From Candidatus Cloacimonadota bacterium (GTDB lineage Bacteria; Cloacimonadota; Cloacimonadia; Cloacimonadales; Cloacimonadaceae): a stretch of 64,000 nt of DNA. Location: the NCBI GenBank assembly GCA_028706475.1, contig JAQWBI010000001.1, forward strand, positions 1 through 64,000. Reading direction: 5' to 3'. The translations under genes and the position numbers were made by a program. Shown here one piece after another: positions 26,524 through 35,383 of the stretch. The first letter of the stretch is position 1, and each line of letters starts with the position of its first letter. The notes under the pieces were generated by a model, which worked only from the letters and a program-made list of their open reading frames with translations, did not search any database and was not told the origin of the DNA.

Positions 26524-26565
26524 GCAATATTTTTTAATTCTTTAGTTCTTAGTTATTAGTTAGTT

Positions 26566-26610
26566 GGTGCTACAGTGCTGCGGTGCTACAGTGCTGCGGT
26601 GCTGCAGTTG
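26566..26610. repeat. 16-bp tandem repeat (R2)
   Basis: GGTGCTACAGTGCTGC occurs at 26566-26581 and 26582-26597, then GGTGCTGCAGTTGG. Related sequence is at 38345-38382, and inverted at 24589-24615, 26785-26808 and 48470-48490. Confidence 0.65.
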
Positions 26611-26643
26611 GCGGTCAACACTCCACTTCGTTCCGCTTTTGAT

Positions 26644-26715
26644 CGTTCCGCTTCGCTTCACTGTTGAACGGCCTTCGGCATGTTGAGTGCTCAGGCTTCG
26701 CCTTTGCTGTTTAAC
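26644..26715 (+). repeat. Mosaic intergenic module P, copy 1
   Basis: About 70 bp beginning CGTTCCGCTTCGCTTCACTG and ending in GCTGTTTAAC. It contains the small hairpin GAACGGCCTTCGGC. The reverse complement recurs at 48490-48561 with few differences. Confidence 0.6.
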
Positions 26716-26871
26716 CACCCCACTAAAACGCTGCGCATTTTCGTGGGGACACCGGCAATCCTCGGAGAACCCAGCCAACCTCAATACTGCAGCACTGTAG
26801 CACCGTTCAACAGGTACGAAGCAACTCATCGCGAGCTATTCATCCTCCATACATCAAGCAGTGCCGAAGTA

Positions 26872-26923
26872 GATATCATCCCGTTATCATCGAGTGGTCA
26901 CTGCTTGATAACAGCTTTATATC
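26872..26923 (-). repeat. 52-bp dispersed palindromic element, copy B
   Basis: Half-sites GATATCATCCC and GTTATCATCGA, centre GTGGTCAC, then TGCTTGATAAC and AGCTTTATATC. It is in reversed orientation relative to copies A, C, D and F, because the AAGC-type arm is on the right. It lies between divergent genes. Flanks ATACATCAAGCAGTGCCGAAG and GGATCGGCAC continue the symmetry. Confidence 0.85.
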
Positions 26924-26971
26924 TGGATCGGCACAAGTGAAGCAAGAAGGATAGACCTCTGCAGAATTATT

Positions 26972-27006
26972 TTGACAGCAATGCGGCATTCACCCATTTT
27001 GTATCC
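26972..27006 (+). promoter_or_regulatory. Putative promoter for 27016 gene
   Basis: TTGACA at 26972-26977. The -10 is unclear (CATTTT or the TTTTGTAT segment around 26997-27004). Confidence 0.35.
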
Positions 27007-27015
27007 GAGGTAACC

Positions 27016-28044
27016 ATGATAAAGTTTGTATATTTATTACTGCTTGTGCTGCTATGCACTACGCTTGCAGCTCTCGACATCGATCAAAGCCATTACGGCT
27101 TCACACCCGGCGCACAAAGAGATTATCGGCAAGGAGCATGGAATCAAAACACTACCGACCTCAGCGAAGGCAACGGAAAAAGCTGGAACTTCTCTTTGCC
27201 CCAGACCGGTTATGTGCACAACAGCTATTATAGTACAAATGCGCTCCCGGATTATCCCGGCGCCAATATCCGCTGCGCATACACTCAGTACATAAACGGG
27301 ATAGATGATGCAGGCACTACATATCTGCAAAATGACGGCATAGATATCATCACTCTGGGCTATACCGGCTATCCCAATGTAGTATGGAATCCGGGCATTC
27401 CTCACGGTTTACCGCATACAATTAACAAAACCTGGCAGGGCACGCATGCATGGCTTTATGGCAGCTACACCGTTAGCGGAAAAGTGATCTCCGAAGGCAG
27501 TATCAGCATCCCTCTGGGTAGTTTTCCCGCCCTGTGCATAAGGTATCATTACGAAACCACAAATTTCGATTACTACTACTATCAATGGGAAACCACGGAA
27601 TATGGAATTGTGGCTTATGCAAACACCCTAAACGGCGGCATGCTCTATGTGCTGGAAGATGCAGAACCCAATGGCTCAGCGCTGGATGAAGAGCTTGCCT
27701 GCGCAGTTCCAGAGCTATGCCTGTACCCCAATCCGATGCTGAATACCAGCCCAGTAGCGGGACTTTCCATCGAATTCAGCATGGCAAAGAAGCCCGCTGG
27801 ACAACCCGTGATTCGGATCTACAACCTAAAGGGACAAAAAGTAAAAACCATCGTCCTGACCGATGAATGCAGCCTGGGTAACAAATCCGGGCTCCGCAGC
27901 GATCCAAAGCAAAACGGGATATTCTATTCCACACTTTGGAATGGCAGGGACGATAACGATAGAAAGCTGACATCCGGTACATATATTGCAAAGGTGATGG
28001 CGGATAAGGAAGTAACTACGGCAAAGTTCACGATTGTCAAATGA
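27016..28044 (+). CDS. Secreted protein with C-terminal T9SS-like sorting domain
   Basis: The 342-aa protein has a signal peptide (MIKFVYLLLLVLLCTTLAA). A Tyr/Gly-rich beta domain spans about residues 20-230. The C-terminal FlgD-like/T9SS type-A-like domain begins at CLYPNPML and includes IRIYNLKGQKVKTI and SGTYIAKVMADKE. Such domains direct export and surface attachment in Bacteroidota and relatives; the secretion machinery is not in this window. ATG 27016 follows GAGG. The N-terminal domain is not recognised. Confidence 0.75.
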   Translation: MIKFVYLLLLVLLCTTLAALDIDQSHYGFTPGAQRDYRQGAWNQNTTDLSEGNGKSWNFSLPQTGYVHNSYYSTNALPDYPGANIRCAYTQYINGIDDAGTTYLQNDGIDIITLGYTGYPNVVWNPGIPHGLPHTINKTWQGTHAWLYGSYTVSGKVISEGSISIPLGSFPALCIRYHYETTNFDYYYYQWETTEYGIVAYANTLNGGMLYVLEDAEPNGSALDEELACAVPELCLYPNPMLNTSPVAGLSIEFSMAKKPAGQPVIRIYNLKGQKVKTIVLTDECSLGNKSGLRSDPKQNGIFYSTLWNGRDDNDRKLTSGTYIAKVMADKEVTTAKFTIVK

Positions 28045-28098
28045 GTGCAGATTTGCAACACCTGCATCACGAAACTCTGACAATTTTCAAGATTTATC

Positions 28099-28126
28099 TT
28101 GACGCGAAACGGGAACTGAATAACGT
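28099..28126 (+). promoter_or_regulatory. Putative promoter for OmpP1-type gene
   Basis: TTGACG at 28099-28104 and TAACGT at 28121-28126, 16-bp spacer, about 50 bp before the ATG at 28179. Confidence 0.4.
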
Positions 28127-28178
28127 TCACTAGCAAGTCTCAAAATCCCAATATTGTAATCTTTAAAGGAGATTAGTT

Positions 28179-29510
28179 ATGAAGCAAATTCATAATGTCA
28201 CGGTTCTGTTGTGTATGGTGCTAGTGACCGGACAGCTGTTTGCCAGTGGATTTGGCCTCACAGGAGTTGGCTCCAGAGCTACTTCCATGGGTGGAGCTTT
28301 CCGCGGTTTGAGTGACGACGCCAGTGCAATGTATTGGAATCCTGCTGGTTTGGGCTTTATGAATGAAAATTCCGTCTCTTTGGGCGGCACTTTCATTATG
28401 CCATCTGCCAAATGGGATCCCAGCGGCACTACTGTTGCGAGCATTCCCGGATTTTCCGCCAAGGAATATGAAGCCAAAAAGAAAGTAGTTGCTTTCCCCA
28501 ATGCCTTCCTCACAATGGCCAAAAACCCGCGCTTTAAGTATGGCTTGGGCGTTTATGTACCATACGGTTTGGGCACCACTTGGGATGCTTACGATCTTCC
28601 CAGCGCACCATATGTGTATAATGACGCTGCCAGCTTCCCCGATGAAGAGATGATGAGCAGCATCGCCGTGGTCGACATACATCCCTCCGCAGCTTACCAG
28701 ATCCTGCCCAATCTCTCTGTGGGAATGGGCATTAGCGCCATGTACGGCATGATCGACATCACCCAATTGAAATTCCCCTCCGCTAATGTGGCTCCGATGA
28801 GCATCGATCTCTCTGGAACCGGCATCGGCTTTGGGGCGAATATGGGAGTGTTGTATAAACCCACGTACTGCCTTGCCATCGGTCTTTCCGGTAAACTGCC
28901 CTCCTCCATCGATATGGAAGGAGACATCGATATGCACCTGTGGGCCCCGGCAAATCCTGACGGCACTCCTGCCATGAAACTGGGCGGAAAGTCCGATATC
29001 GACGCCACTTTGGATATACCTGGCGACATCGGCATCGGCCTTGCCTGCACAAGGTTTGACAATCTGACTCTTACCTTGGACTACAGCTATACCATGTGGG
29101 ATGCCTTGGAAACAGTAAAAGTGAAGATTGATGATCCCATCGTGATTGCCGACCCCGCCAATCCCTTTGCGGAAGTTCCCTTGACCTTCAATTGGGAAAA
29201 TACCCACCGTGTGAGCCTTGGTGCGGAATATATGATGGGGATTCATAGATATCGCATGGGCTTTTTCTACGATCAGACCCCGATCCCGGAAGATACCCAA
29301 ATTCCCACCCTGTCCGACATTAGCGACAAATTCAGCAGCAACATCGGCTGGGGCATCGATCTGGGAAACATCGGCTTTGAAGCCAATGCCCAATGGGTGA
29401 TGTTTACCGAACGGGAAATAAAGGATACTCAAGTAACCGAATATAACATGCCCGGTAAATACAGTTCCAATTCCATCTCAGGAAATATAGGGCTTTCCTA
29501 TAGATTCTAG
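28179..29510 (+). CDS. FadL/OmpP1/TodX-family outer-membrane transporter
   Basis: Predicted beta-barrel for uptake of hydrophobic compounds. The 443-aa protein has a signal peptide ending at LFASG. The family N-terminus is GVGSRATSMGGAFRGLSDDA, with the NPAGL motif at about residues 54-58 (WNPAGLGF). The C-terminus is SGNIGLSYRF, ending in Phe. ATG 28179 follows AAAGGAGATTAGTT. A strong hairpin terminator follows at 29536-29568, so it is probably monocistronic. The substrate cannot be predicted. Confidence 0.88.
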   Translation: MKQIHNVTVLLCMVLVTGQLFASGFGLTGVGSRATSMGGAFRGLSDDASAMYWNPAGLGFMNENSVSLGGTFIMPSAKWDPSGTTVASIPGFSAKEYEAKKKVVAFPNAFLTMAKNPRFKYGLGVYVPYGLGTTWDAYDLPSAPYVYNDAASFPDEEMMSSIAVVDIHPSAAYQILPNLSVGMGISAMYGMIDITQLKFPSANVAPMSIDLSGTGIGFGANMGVLYKPTYCLAIGLSGKLPSSIDMEGDIDMHLWAPANPDGTPAMKLGGKSDIDATLDIPGDIGIGLACTRFDNLTLTLDYSYTMWDALETVKVKIDDPIVIADPANPFAEVPLTFNWENTHRVSLGAEYMMGIHRYRMGFFYDQTPIPEDTQIPTLSDISDKFSSNIGWGIDLGNIGFEANAQWVMFTEREIKDTQVTEYNMPGKYSSNSISGNIGLSYRF

Positions 29511-29535
29511 ATGTAAATCTGTGTGTTGCAGAGGA

Positions 29536-29568
29536 ACGGCTGCCTCATAACGGGGCAGCCTGTTTTTT
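29536..29568 (+). terminator. Rho-independent terminator
   Basis: GGCTGCC (29538-29544) and GGCAGCC (29554-29560) form a 7-bp stem, followed by TGTTTTTT. It is directly downstream of the FadL-type gene. Confidence 0.85.
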
Positions 29569-29578
29569 GGGTTTTTTT

Positions 29579-29745
29579 GGGGTCCCCGCAGAAATGCGAA
29601 GCGTTTTTGTGGTGTGTTTTCCGGGGTCCCCAAAGCTGAGCAAAGCGAAGGTTTGGGGTAAAGTGGAAGCTTCGTCTCGATGCTTGTTGGTCCAAACGGC
29701 AAGATGCTGTTTCCACAATCGGTGCGCAGCGCCCAGCTGCGCTCC
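29579..29745. repeat. Repeat island with R4 and R5 modules
   Basis: Between two GGGGTCCCC boxes (29579-29632) lies AAATGCGAAGCG, an inverted relative of the AACGCTGCGCATTTTCGTGG segment at about 26726-26745. At 29664-29686 lies an inverted copy of the hairpin at 64-89. The last part has GC-rich words (GGTGCGCAGCGCCCAGCTGCG) up to the stop of the SIMPL gene. No coding gene is supported. Confidence 0.5.
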
Positions 29746-30513
29746 CTACTTCAAAGCAAAATACGCGGTCAAGGTTACGCTGATACTCTTTTTGCGGGTG
29801 CTGGTATTGTAGATGCCATAATCCGAGACCTCGGTGGAATAGGGCTCTGTGATCTGAAATACACCGGCGCGGGCCTCACGCATCTTGCCCAGTTTACTTT
29901 CAGCAGAACCGGAGATTTCACGGGCTCTGGCCATGGCATCGGCAGTGGCTGCTGCCAAAAGCTCCTGTTTCAATTCCGGAAGCTTGCTGTAGAGATATTC
30001 CAAGCGGCTGTTTTGCAGCACCATCCCGCGATCGGCAATGAAATCCGGATTGAGGGCAAGGTCTTCCACCTTGTCCAGCTTGTCCGACAGTATAAAGATC
30101 TCCTGATTCAGGTTGTATCCAGTCATGGAGCCATAATTGTCATAGCGGGGATAGCTGCTCACCGGCTGCACACTGATCTCTTCAGCGGCAATGCCCTGAC
30201 TGATCAGGTATTCACGAAAGGCCACGATATCCCGGTTCATGCTCTTGTACCCGCTATTCAGTTCATCATTGCCCACGCTTTTTTGCAACGAGACGTTCCA
30301 TTTCACCAAGTCCGAATCGAAGAGCTTGCTGGAGTATCCCACCACACGCAGGCTGGTTTCGGCTTTGCGGCTCTGCCAGAAGAATACGCTAAATATCGTG
30401 ACGCCGACTATGAACGCAATTCCCAACAGCGCATAAGTATTTTTGGATTCCTTCATCCAGATCAGGATGCCGACGATCACCAAAGCTGCGATGAGTACTA
30501 AGAAATATGGCAT
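29746..30513 (-). CDS. SIMPL (DUF541) domain protein
   Basis: Membrane-anchored SIMPL-domain protein of 255 aa. Two N-terminal hydrophobic helices are at about residues 2-20 and 27-46. The SIMPL fold starts at TSLRVVGYSSKLFDSDLVKWNVSL and ends with KSISVTLTAYFAL. The conserved middle ATADAMARAREISG is typical. The role of the family is poorly defined (cell envelope and stress related). ATG 30513 has GGAGG 6 nt upstream. It follows the BatA-like gene by 28 nt. Confidence 0.85.
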   Translation of the reverse strand: MPYFLVLIAALVIVGILIWMKESKNTYALLGIAFIVGVTIFSVFFWQSRKAETSLRVVGYSSKLFDSDLVKWNVSLQKSVGNDELNSGYKSMNRDIVAFREYLISQGIAAEEISVQPVSSYPRYDNYGSMTGYNLNQEIFILSDKLDKVEDLALNPDFIADRGMVLQNSRLEYLYSKLPELKQELLAAATADAMARAREISGSAESKLGKMREARAGVFQITEPYSTEVSDYGIYNTSTRKKSISVTLTAYFALK

Positions 30514-30541
30514 GTGTTACCTCCAGGTAGATAATAATAGT

Positions 30542-32536
30542 TTACAACAGACCCCAGCGACGCCGGAAAAAGAGCTCCAGACAGAATGCCAGGATGAACA
30601 AGGTGATGATATACCACTGTTTATAAAGATTATATTCTCGTTTTAGGATCTCCTCCCCGATTACAGGGGGCAGGGGATTGTGCAAGGCTGCATCCTCAAG
30701 ACTGATGAGCTTGCCGCGGGTGGTCTGAGCAAGGTAGCCCAAAAGCGGCAGGTTAAAATCGAAATCACGTTCTTCAGCCGAGATTTCGGAGATGGCAAAG
30801 CTTCCCTTGCTGCTCTTTTCGCTATCAGCTTCGCGAATCTCAAAACGGTAGTTACCCGGTTCAGTAAGCTTGCTGGTGTAGCGGTATTCGTCTCCGGAAC
30901 TGGTCATGAAGTCTTGCTCCAAGAGCTTTCCTTCGGCATCATAGATGCTGATCCGGGGGTTTTTGTCCAGATCGTGACTGCGAATATCGTCTTCTGCCCT
31001 CAGGCTCAACAGCACTTCTTCTCCCTGAAGATAGCTGCTTTTGTAGATAGCGCTGTAGCTGCCCAATGCCTTGTTGCTAAGCCAGGTGAGGATGTTTACC
31101 ATCATCTTCTGATAGCCGGATTCCGCGCGTTGCATTTGCCAGCGCCAGAGATTCAAAAAGCTGAATGCCAGGGCGCGGTTCTTGCCCTGGAGCTTGATAG
31201 CGATGGCTGGGGACTTTTGGGGATTGTTCATCACGCCCAGAAGCTCGCTGCCGGGTGCGGGATTGCAATAATAATAGTCCAAAGGAGGTAGTTTTGCCTG
31301 CTCCAAGCCCAATTGAGACAGCATGGGATACATATCTGCTGCCGGTTGTAACTGCACAAAACCCTGATAGGGGCTAGTGAGATTGGATCGGGTAAACGGC
31401 AGATAATCCGCCAGTTCGCTAAGCGGAAGCCCTTGATAGAGCAATCCGGCCCCGCTCTTGAGACGGTCTTCAATGTATCGGCGCAAGCTGGGATCAAGGC
31501 GCAGATTACCGTTGTTCAAGATCACAATCACCGCTGGACGTTCGTTATCAGACAGAGTTGCCATCTCTTCACCCCGGTAGGCAACACCGTTGCGAACCTG
31601 ATAGGACACGCTTTGCCAGCGCGGATTTGTGGCGATGGCATCCAGGATGAATTTGTTGTCCCAACCGGGAGCATCACTCAATACAGCAATCAATTCCTTT
31701 TCCGCCAATACCTCGATGGCGCCGGGATACACGTTGTTGCCCAGGCTTTGTTCCTTGTCCAGGGCTTCCAGCTCCACCCGGTAGTTGAAGAAGCCAAGCT
31801 GAGGAAAGCGATGCATAAATTCCACGATTTGCTCTACATTGTCCTCTAGCTTCAGCGTTTGGCTGCTAATGCGCTGCTGACCAAGGTAGAGATGCACTTT
31901 TGCCTGACCGCTGTAGCCTGTTGCCGCTACTTTGGCACGGATAAAGGTGTTTTCATTGCGATAGGCATAGCGATTGGCTTGCAGTTCCCGGATTGCGAGA
32001 TCTCCGCTGCTGTAGCGGGTGGTATCTGCAAGTGCGTAGATGGGGTATCCAAGGCGGGATACCTGCTTGAAATCCTCGTCTCTTAGCCAGCCATCTGAGG
32101 CCAGTAGGACTGAACTGATATTGCGGAAATCCTCCTTCTTGCTTATCTCCGCCAAGCTTTTACCCAGCAGGCTGTTTGACCTCTCCCCATCGATGCCGTC
32201 GGCAAAGCTATACTCCAGTATGCGATATCCGGCATCCTGATACTTCCTCTTCAAGGTGTTCAGGGGCTCTTTCAGCGCTTTGCTTTTGCTTTTGCCCTCG
32301 CGGGAGATATCCATAGAGAGGCTTTCGTCCTTTAGCACCAGGATTTGCGGAGCATTCTTGCGCGTGCTGAAGAAGTGCAATACGGGACTAAGCAGCACAA
32401 TCAACAAGATAAACAGTGCTACAAATCGCAGGGCACAGAGCAGGAACAACCTGCCCCTGCTGAGTTCGGGACGGCTTCGGTGATACAGCAAGGCAGCAAG
32501 TAGCAGTGCAAATATCGCCGCAAAGAGAAAGGACAT
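30542..32536 (-). CDS. BatA/vWA-like membrane protein
   Basis: The 664-aa inner-membrane protein has two N-terminal membrane helices (residues about 3-18 and 28-50). A vWA-like domain follows, with the MIDAS-like DESLSMDIS at about 70-78 (canonical DxSxS), and VLLASDGW. A large middle region resembles the glutamine-amidotransferase-like fold of such proteins (VIVILNNGNLRLDPSLRRYIEDRLKSG, broken here). A C-terminal helix ends RRRWGLL. The role is unknown; relatives occur beside MoxR/Bat genes, not seen here. The start overlaps the previous stop as TGATG. Confidence 0.7.
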   Translation of the reverse strand: MSFLFAAIFALLLAALLYHRSRPELSRGRLFLLCALRFVALFILLIVLLSPVLHFFSTRKNAPQILVLKDESLSMDISREGKSKSKALKEPLNTLKRKYQDAGYRILEYSFADGIDGERSNSLLGKSLAEISKKEDFRNISSVLLASDGWLRDEDFKQVSRLGYPIYALADTTRYSSGDLAIRELQANRYAYRNENTFIRAKVAATGYSGQAKVHLYLGQQRISSQTLKLEDNVEQIVEFMHRFPQLGFFNYRVELEALDKEQSLGNNVYPGAIEVLAEKELIAVLSDAPGWDNKFILDAIATNPRWQSVSYQVRNGVAYRGEEMATLSDNERPAVIVILNNGNLRLDPSLRRYIEDRLKSGAGLLYQGLPLSELADYLPFTRSNLTSPYQGFVQLQPAADMYPMLSQLGLEQAKLPPLDYYYCNPAPGSELLGVMNNPQKSPAIAIKLQGKNRALAFSFLNLWRWQMQRAESGYQKMMVNILTWLSNKALGSYSAIYKSSYLQGEEVLLSLRAEDDIRSHDLDKNPRISIYDAEGKLLEQDFMTSSGDEYRYTSKLTEPGNYRFEIREADSEKSSKGSFAISEISAEERDFDFNLPLLGYLAQTTRGKLISLEDAALHNPLPPVIGEEILKREYNLYKQWYIITLFILAFCLELFFRRRWGLL

Positions 32537-33786
32537 CAGAAGCCGATCTTTGTAGCTATACCAAAGGAAATCCCCTTGGATTTGTAACCTGGGATGATGC
32601 TGTCAAAACTCTGTAAAGCGAGTCTGAACTCGTTGTTTCCTCCCTTGATTCCGATTCCGTAGGATACCTTGAGAGGGTTATTGCTGTTTGGTAACGAGAT
32701 ACCCAGAGAGATGGGCAGTACCGGTAGCGGCATCAGTGAAGCTCCCAGAGACAGGCGTCCCACTTTGCTGCTTACTGCGCTTTCGGAAAAGCCCTGCACC
32801 CAATCTGCGGAAACATCGAAGAAACGGCGCTTGTACAGTACGGCAAGGCGCAATTCTGTGCCCAGTGGCGAACTGAACGAACCGGTATCCTCTTCTATAT
32901 CCTCGTAATCGACTATGTCATCATCCAGATCGATAATGAATACAGAATCCGCGGTAGCATAGTAGCGATAATTCTTGGTATCCGTACCCCATTTAATGAA
33001 ACCGGCGATGTTGTCCACGGTAAGCCCCGCAACCAGCCGGGGAGTGACCTCGCTATAGAAGCCCAGCATGCCCTTGAATCCTGCACCGATGAGGCCGGTA
33101 CGTACCAGCAGCTCGGAATCCAGATTGGCGCCCACATCGCTGTTGCTCACATAGTCTATCTTGAATTCCTGAGTATCTATGCTCATGGCTCCGGTTAGCA
33201 AGCTGGCGGAGGCTCCGGCTTTGATCTGAGGCCAGTTTTCCGGAAGGAAGGGAATCCGGATATTACCAATACCATATGTAAAATCCAGATAGGAGATCGC
33301 CGAAGCATTGTTTGAGCCCTTATGGAAAGTATATTCGTCCTCTGTGTTGCCGTATAGGGCAAGGCGCAGGAAATCTTCGGACAACTTGCCTTTGCCGTAG
33401 ATATGGGCAGAAGCTGAGAAAGCGGTATTATCCATAGTGATGCCAAAGAGGCTGATGTTCGAGTTTACTCCAAAGGACAGGGAACCATCCACATCCTTCA
33501 GGATGCGCTCTTTATCGTCCACATTCAGGGTGTCACGACTCATGAAGTAGTTGTAGGTATCCAGATCCAGGGCATTGTTGCTCACTTGGATTCCGGAGTT
33601 TAGAAGGGGCATCCAGATATCCCTGGGGCCGTCCGCACTCAATCTGGCGGGATTCCAATAGTTTGCTTCCACACCGGTGGCACGCAGCATATAGCTATCG
33701 GCATAGAAAAGAGATTTCGCGGAGGGTGTGGCGTACAGCGACAGAGCTACAACGGCAATCAGCAGGCAAATAAACATCTTCTTCAT
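32536..33786 (-). CDS. Predicted outer-membrane protein (DUF5723-like)
   Basis: The 416-aa protein has a signal peptide (KKMFICLLIAVVALSLYA). The N-terminal region LRATGVEANYWNPARLSADG resembles the plug start of OmpP1/PorV-like barrels. Many amphipathic strands follow, and it ends KGISFGIATKIGF with terminal Phe. An acidic loop (IIDLDDDIVDYEDIEED) is notable. It starts 2 nt after the upstream lipoprotein gene, which suggests an outer-membrane pair. Confidence 0.65.
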   Translation of the reverse strand: MKKMFICLLIAVVALSLYATPSAKSLFYADSYMLRATGVEANYWNPARLSADGPRDIWMPLLNSGIQVSNNALDLDTYNYFMSRDTLNVDDKERILKDVDGSLSFGVNSNISLFGITMDNTAFSASAHIYGKGKLSEDFLRLALYGNTEDEYTFHKGSNNASAISYLDFTYGIGNIRIPFLPENWPQIKAGASASLLTGAMSIDTQEFKIDYVSNSDVGANLDSELLVRTGLIGAGFKGMLGFYSEVTPRLVAGLTVDNIAGFIKWGTDTKNYRYYATADSVFIIDLDDDIVDYEDIEEDTGSFSSPLGTELRLAVLYKRRFFDVSADWVQGFSESAVSSKVGRLSLGASLMPLPVLPISLGISLPNSNNPLKVSYGIGIKGGNNEFRLALQSFDSIIPGYKSKGISFGIATKIGF

Positions 33787-33788
33787 TT

Positions 33789-35315
33789 CTATTTCCCCGA
33801 TTCTTCAATTCTCAGTTTACCCAGCAACATGCTCTTTATGGCTATGTAATCTCCGCTGCCAGCAGTGATATTTACCCAATCCTGGCTTTCCGCAAAGCGA
33901 AACTCCCATCTGAGATACACCGTTTCATTGGTAAAAAGATCCAGCTCGGCTTTGTTCAAAGCCAGTCCCTCAATCTTTTGCCATTGGTCATTTGTTTCCG
34001 CAGAATCGATATGGACTTCTTTGTAAAACACATAGGAATCCGGATTCTGAGGATCAATCTCCGCAGTATGGCCAAAATATGCCCGGGCGCATAGTCCCAC
34101 GGGGATTTTATTCATTATATCCATATCCAGTTCTGCATTTTGCAGGTTTTTACTGATGTTATCACGGTTGTCCGCACTGATGTCGATTTGTTGAACTTCC
34201 CTCATCAATATGGGGTAATCGTGAAGCATGAAGCGGAAGGGCAGGTCGACTACGTAATCCGCATTCAGATAGTCTGTATTCCTGATGCTGCCATATCCAG
34301 AGGCGGTACCGATCTTCACCACCGCATCCACGATCTCCACATGCTCCGGCATCTGTTGGATAAGGTCGCTGATGCCTTCTTCCAGGGTAACCCGGGTATA
34401 ACCGGGTTCATTGCCGGTGGCTGGATTGATGATGAAGTTCTGTCCCTGGTCATCTTGGATCGCAATTCTGGTGGGAGGAGTGAAGCTATCCACTCTGGCT
34501 TCCAGGAACCCCCTGAATTCACAACTGAATCCCATGCGGTTAAACAAATCGATTTGCAATTTTGCCCCATTCGCCGTTACAGCCTGATTGAGGCCGTAAG
34601 GATATTCGATGTCGATCTGAGCTGCAGAGCTGTCCAAACTCAATTCCAGAGTCTGTATCTTGCCCTGAAACATCGAGAAACTAAGCGTCTCCACCATTTG
34701 CAAGTCCATCGTGCCCAATGGACTATAACCAGGTAATGAGGAGGTGGTGGTTAAACCGCAGGTCAATTCATCCAAAGGATCGGTGGCGTTCAAAGTACCG
34801 AAAGTGTAGGCAGCCAGATTGATCTCCTGCCAGCCTACCTGCCCTTCATATACTATCCGCAAGGGATCACCCGCGGGATCTTTGATCTCCGCTACAGTAA
34901 TCTCAATCTCCTGAGTCTGGGCCACGATATCGACGAAGCGATAGCGGAGGCTTCCAGTAGCAACCTTTCCATAGGAGAGATTGGCATTGTTCTGCGTGTC
35001 TGCAAAAGGTAGCCCCTGGCTGATTGTGATTCCGGAAAGCAAGGGGAAATGTGCGTCGATAGCAGGCTGCAAATCGATGTTACCAACCATGGGAGTCTCC
35101 ACTTCTCCGGAACTGGTGAGATACAACATTTCACCATAATCTTCATGTTCCTGGATTATGATATTTACGCTGTCTACAAGATCAGATGCATAATAAAGGT
35201 CGTTTACCAGAGGAATCTTGAGATCAATATCCCATACCGGCAGAGAGGGATTTTTCACGGTACAGGCAGCAAGTAATAGCAAGATGCTAAGAATAACTGC
35301 GATTTTTGCTTTCAT
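33789..35315 (-). CDS. Lipoprotein of unknown function
   Basis: The 508-aa protein has a clear lipobox (ILLLLAAC, Cys at about 18). The body is beta-rich with no recognised domain, including segments such as GNIDLQPAIDAHFPLLSG and KTLSFSMF-like strands. ATG 35315 is chosen, with GAAGGA upstream; the longer frame enters the radical SAM gene. It lies immediately upstream of an outer-membrane protein gene, so an envelope complex is plausible but unproven. Confidence 0.65.
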   Translation of the reverse strand: MKAKIAVILSILLLLAACTVKNPSLPVWDIDLKIPLVNDLYYASDLVDSVNIIIQEHEDYGEMLYLTSSGEVETPMVGNIDLQPAIDAHFPLLSGITISQGLPFADTQNNANLSYGKVATGSLRYRFVDIVAQTQEIEITVAEIKDPAGDPLRIVYEGQVGWQEINLAAYTFGTLNATDPLDELTCGLTTTSSLPGYSPLGTMDLQMVETLSFSMFQGKIQTLELSLDSSAAQIDIEYPYGLNQAVTANGAKLQIDLFNRMGFSCEFRGFLEARVDSFTPPTRIAIQDDQGQNFIINPATGNEPGYTRVTLEEGISDLIQQMPEHVEIVDAVVKIGTASGYGSIRNTDYLNADYVVDLPFRFMLHDYPILMREVQQIDISADNRDNISKNLQNAELDMDIMNKIPVGLCARAYFGHTAEIDPQNPDSYVFYKEVHIDSAETNDQWQKIEGLALNKAELDLFTNETVYLRWEFRFAESQDWVNITAGSGDYIAIKSMLLGKLRIEESGK

Positions 35316-35383
35316 AGCTTTTCCTTCACCAGGTCTATATGCCCGGTAATTTATAGAATAATCATTTTCGTGTATAAAGCTCT

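Larger units (their letters stand above)
26467..27015. other. Repeat-rich divergent intergenic island B
   Basis: No gene is supported; the open frames here are repeat artefacts. In order it holds a 16-bp tandem (GGTGCTACAGTGCTGC, twice plus a partial) at 26566-26610 and module P at 26644-26715. Module R4 follows at about 26716-26752, then an inverted R2 copy at 26785-26808. The 52-bp palindrome is at 26872-26923. A TTGACA box at 26972-26977 lies before the 27016 gene. Modules recur in other intergenic islands in a different order. Confidence 0.65.

Noticed and set aside
26560-26829. Open frames inside the repeat island at 26.6-26.9 kb
   Set aside because: They consist of repeat modules also found in other gaps in different frames, with no start signal.
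28221-29432. 403-aa open frame antisense to the FadL-type gene
   Set aside because: Same reason: the sense frame has signal peptide, NPAGL motif and terminator; the antisense frame is His- and Gly-rich noise.
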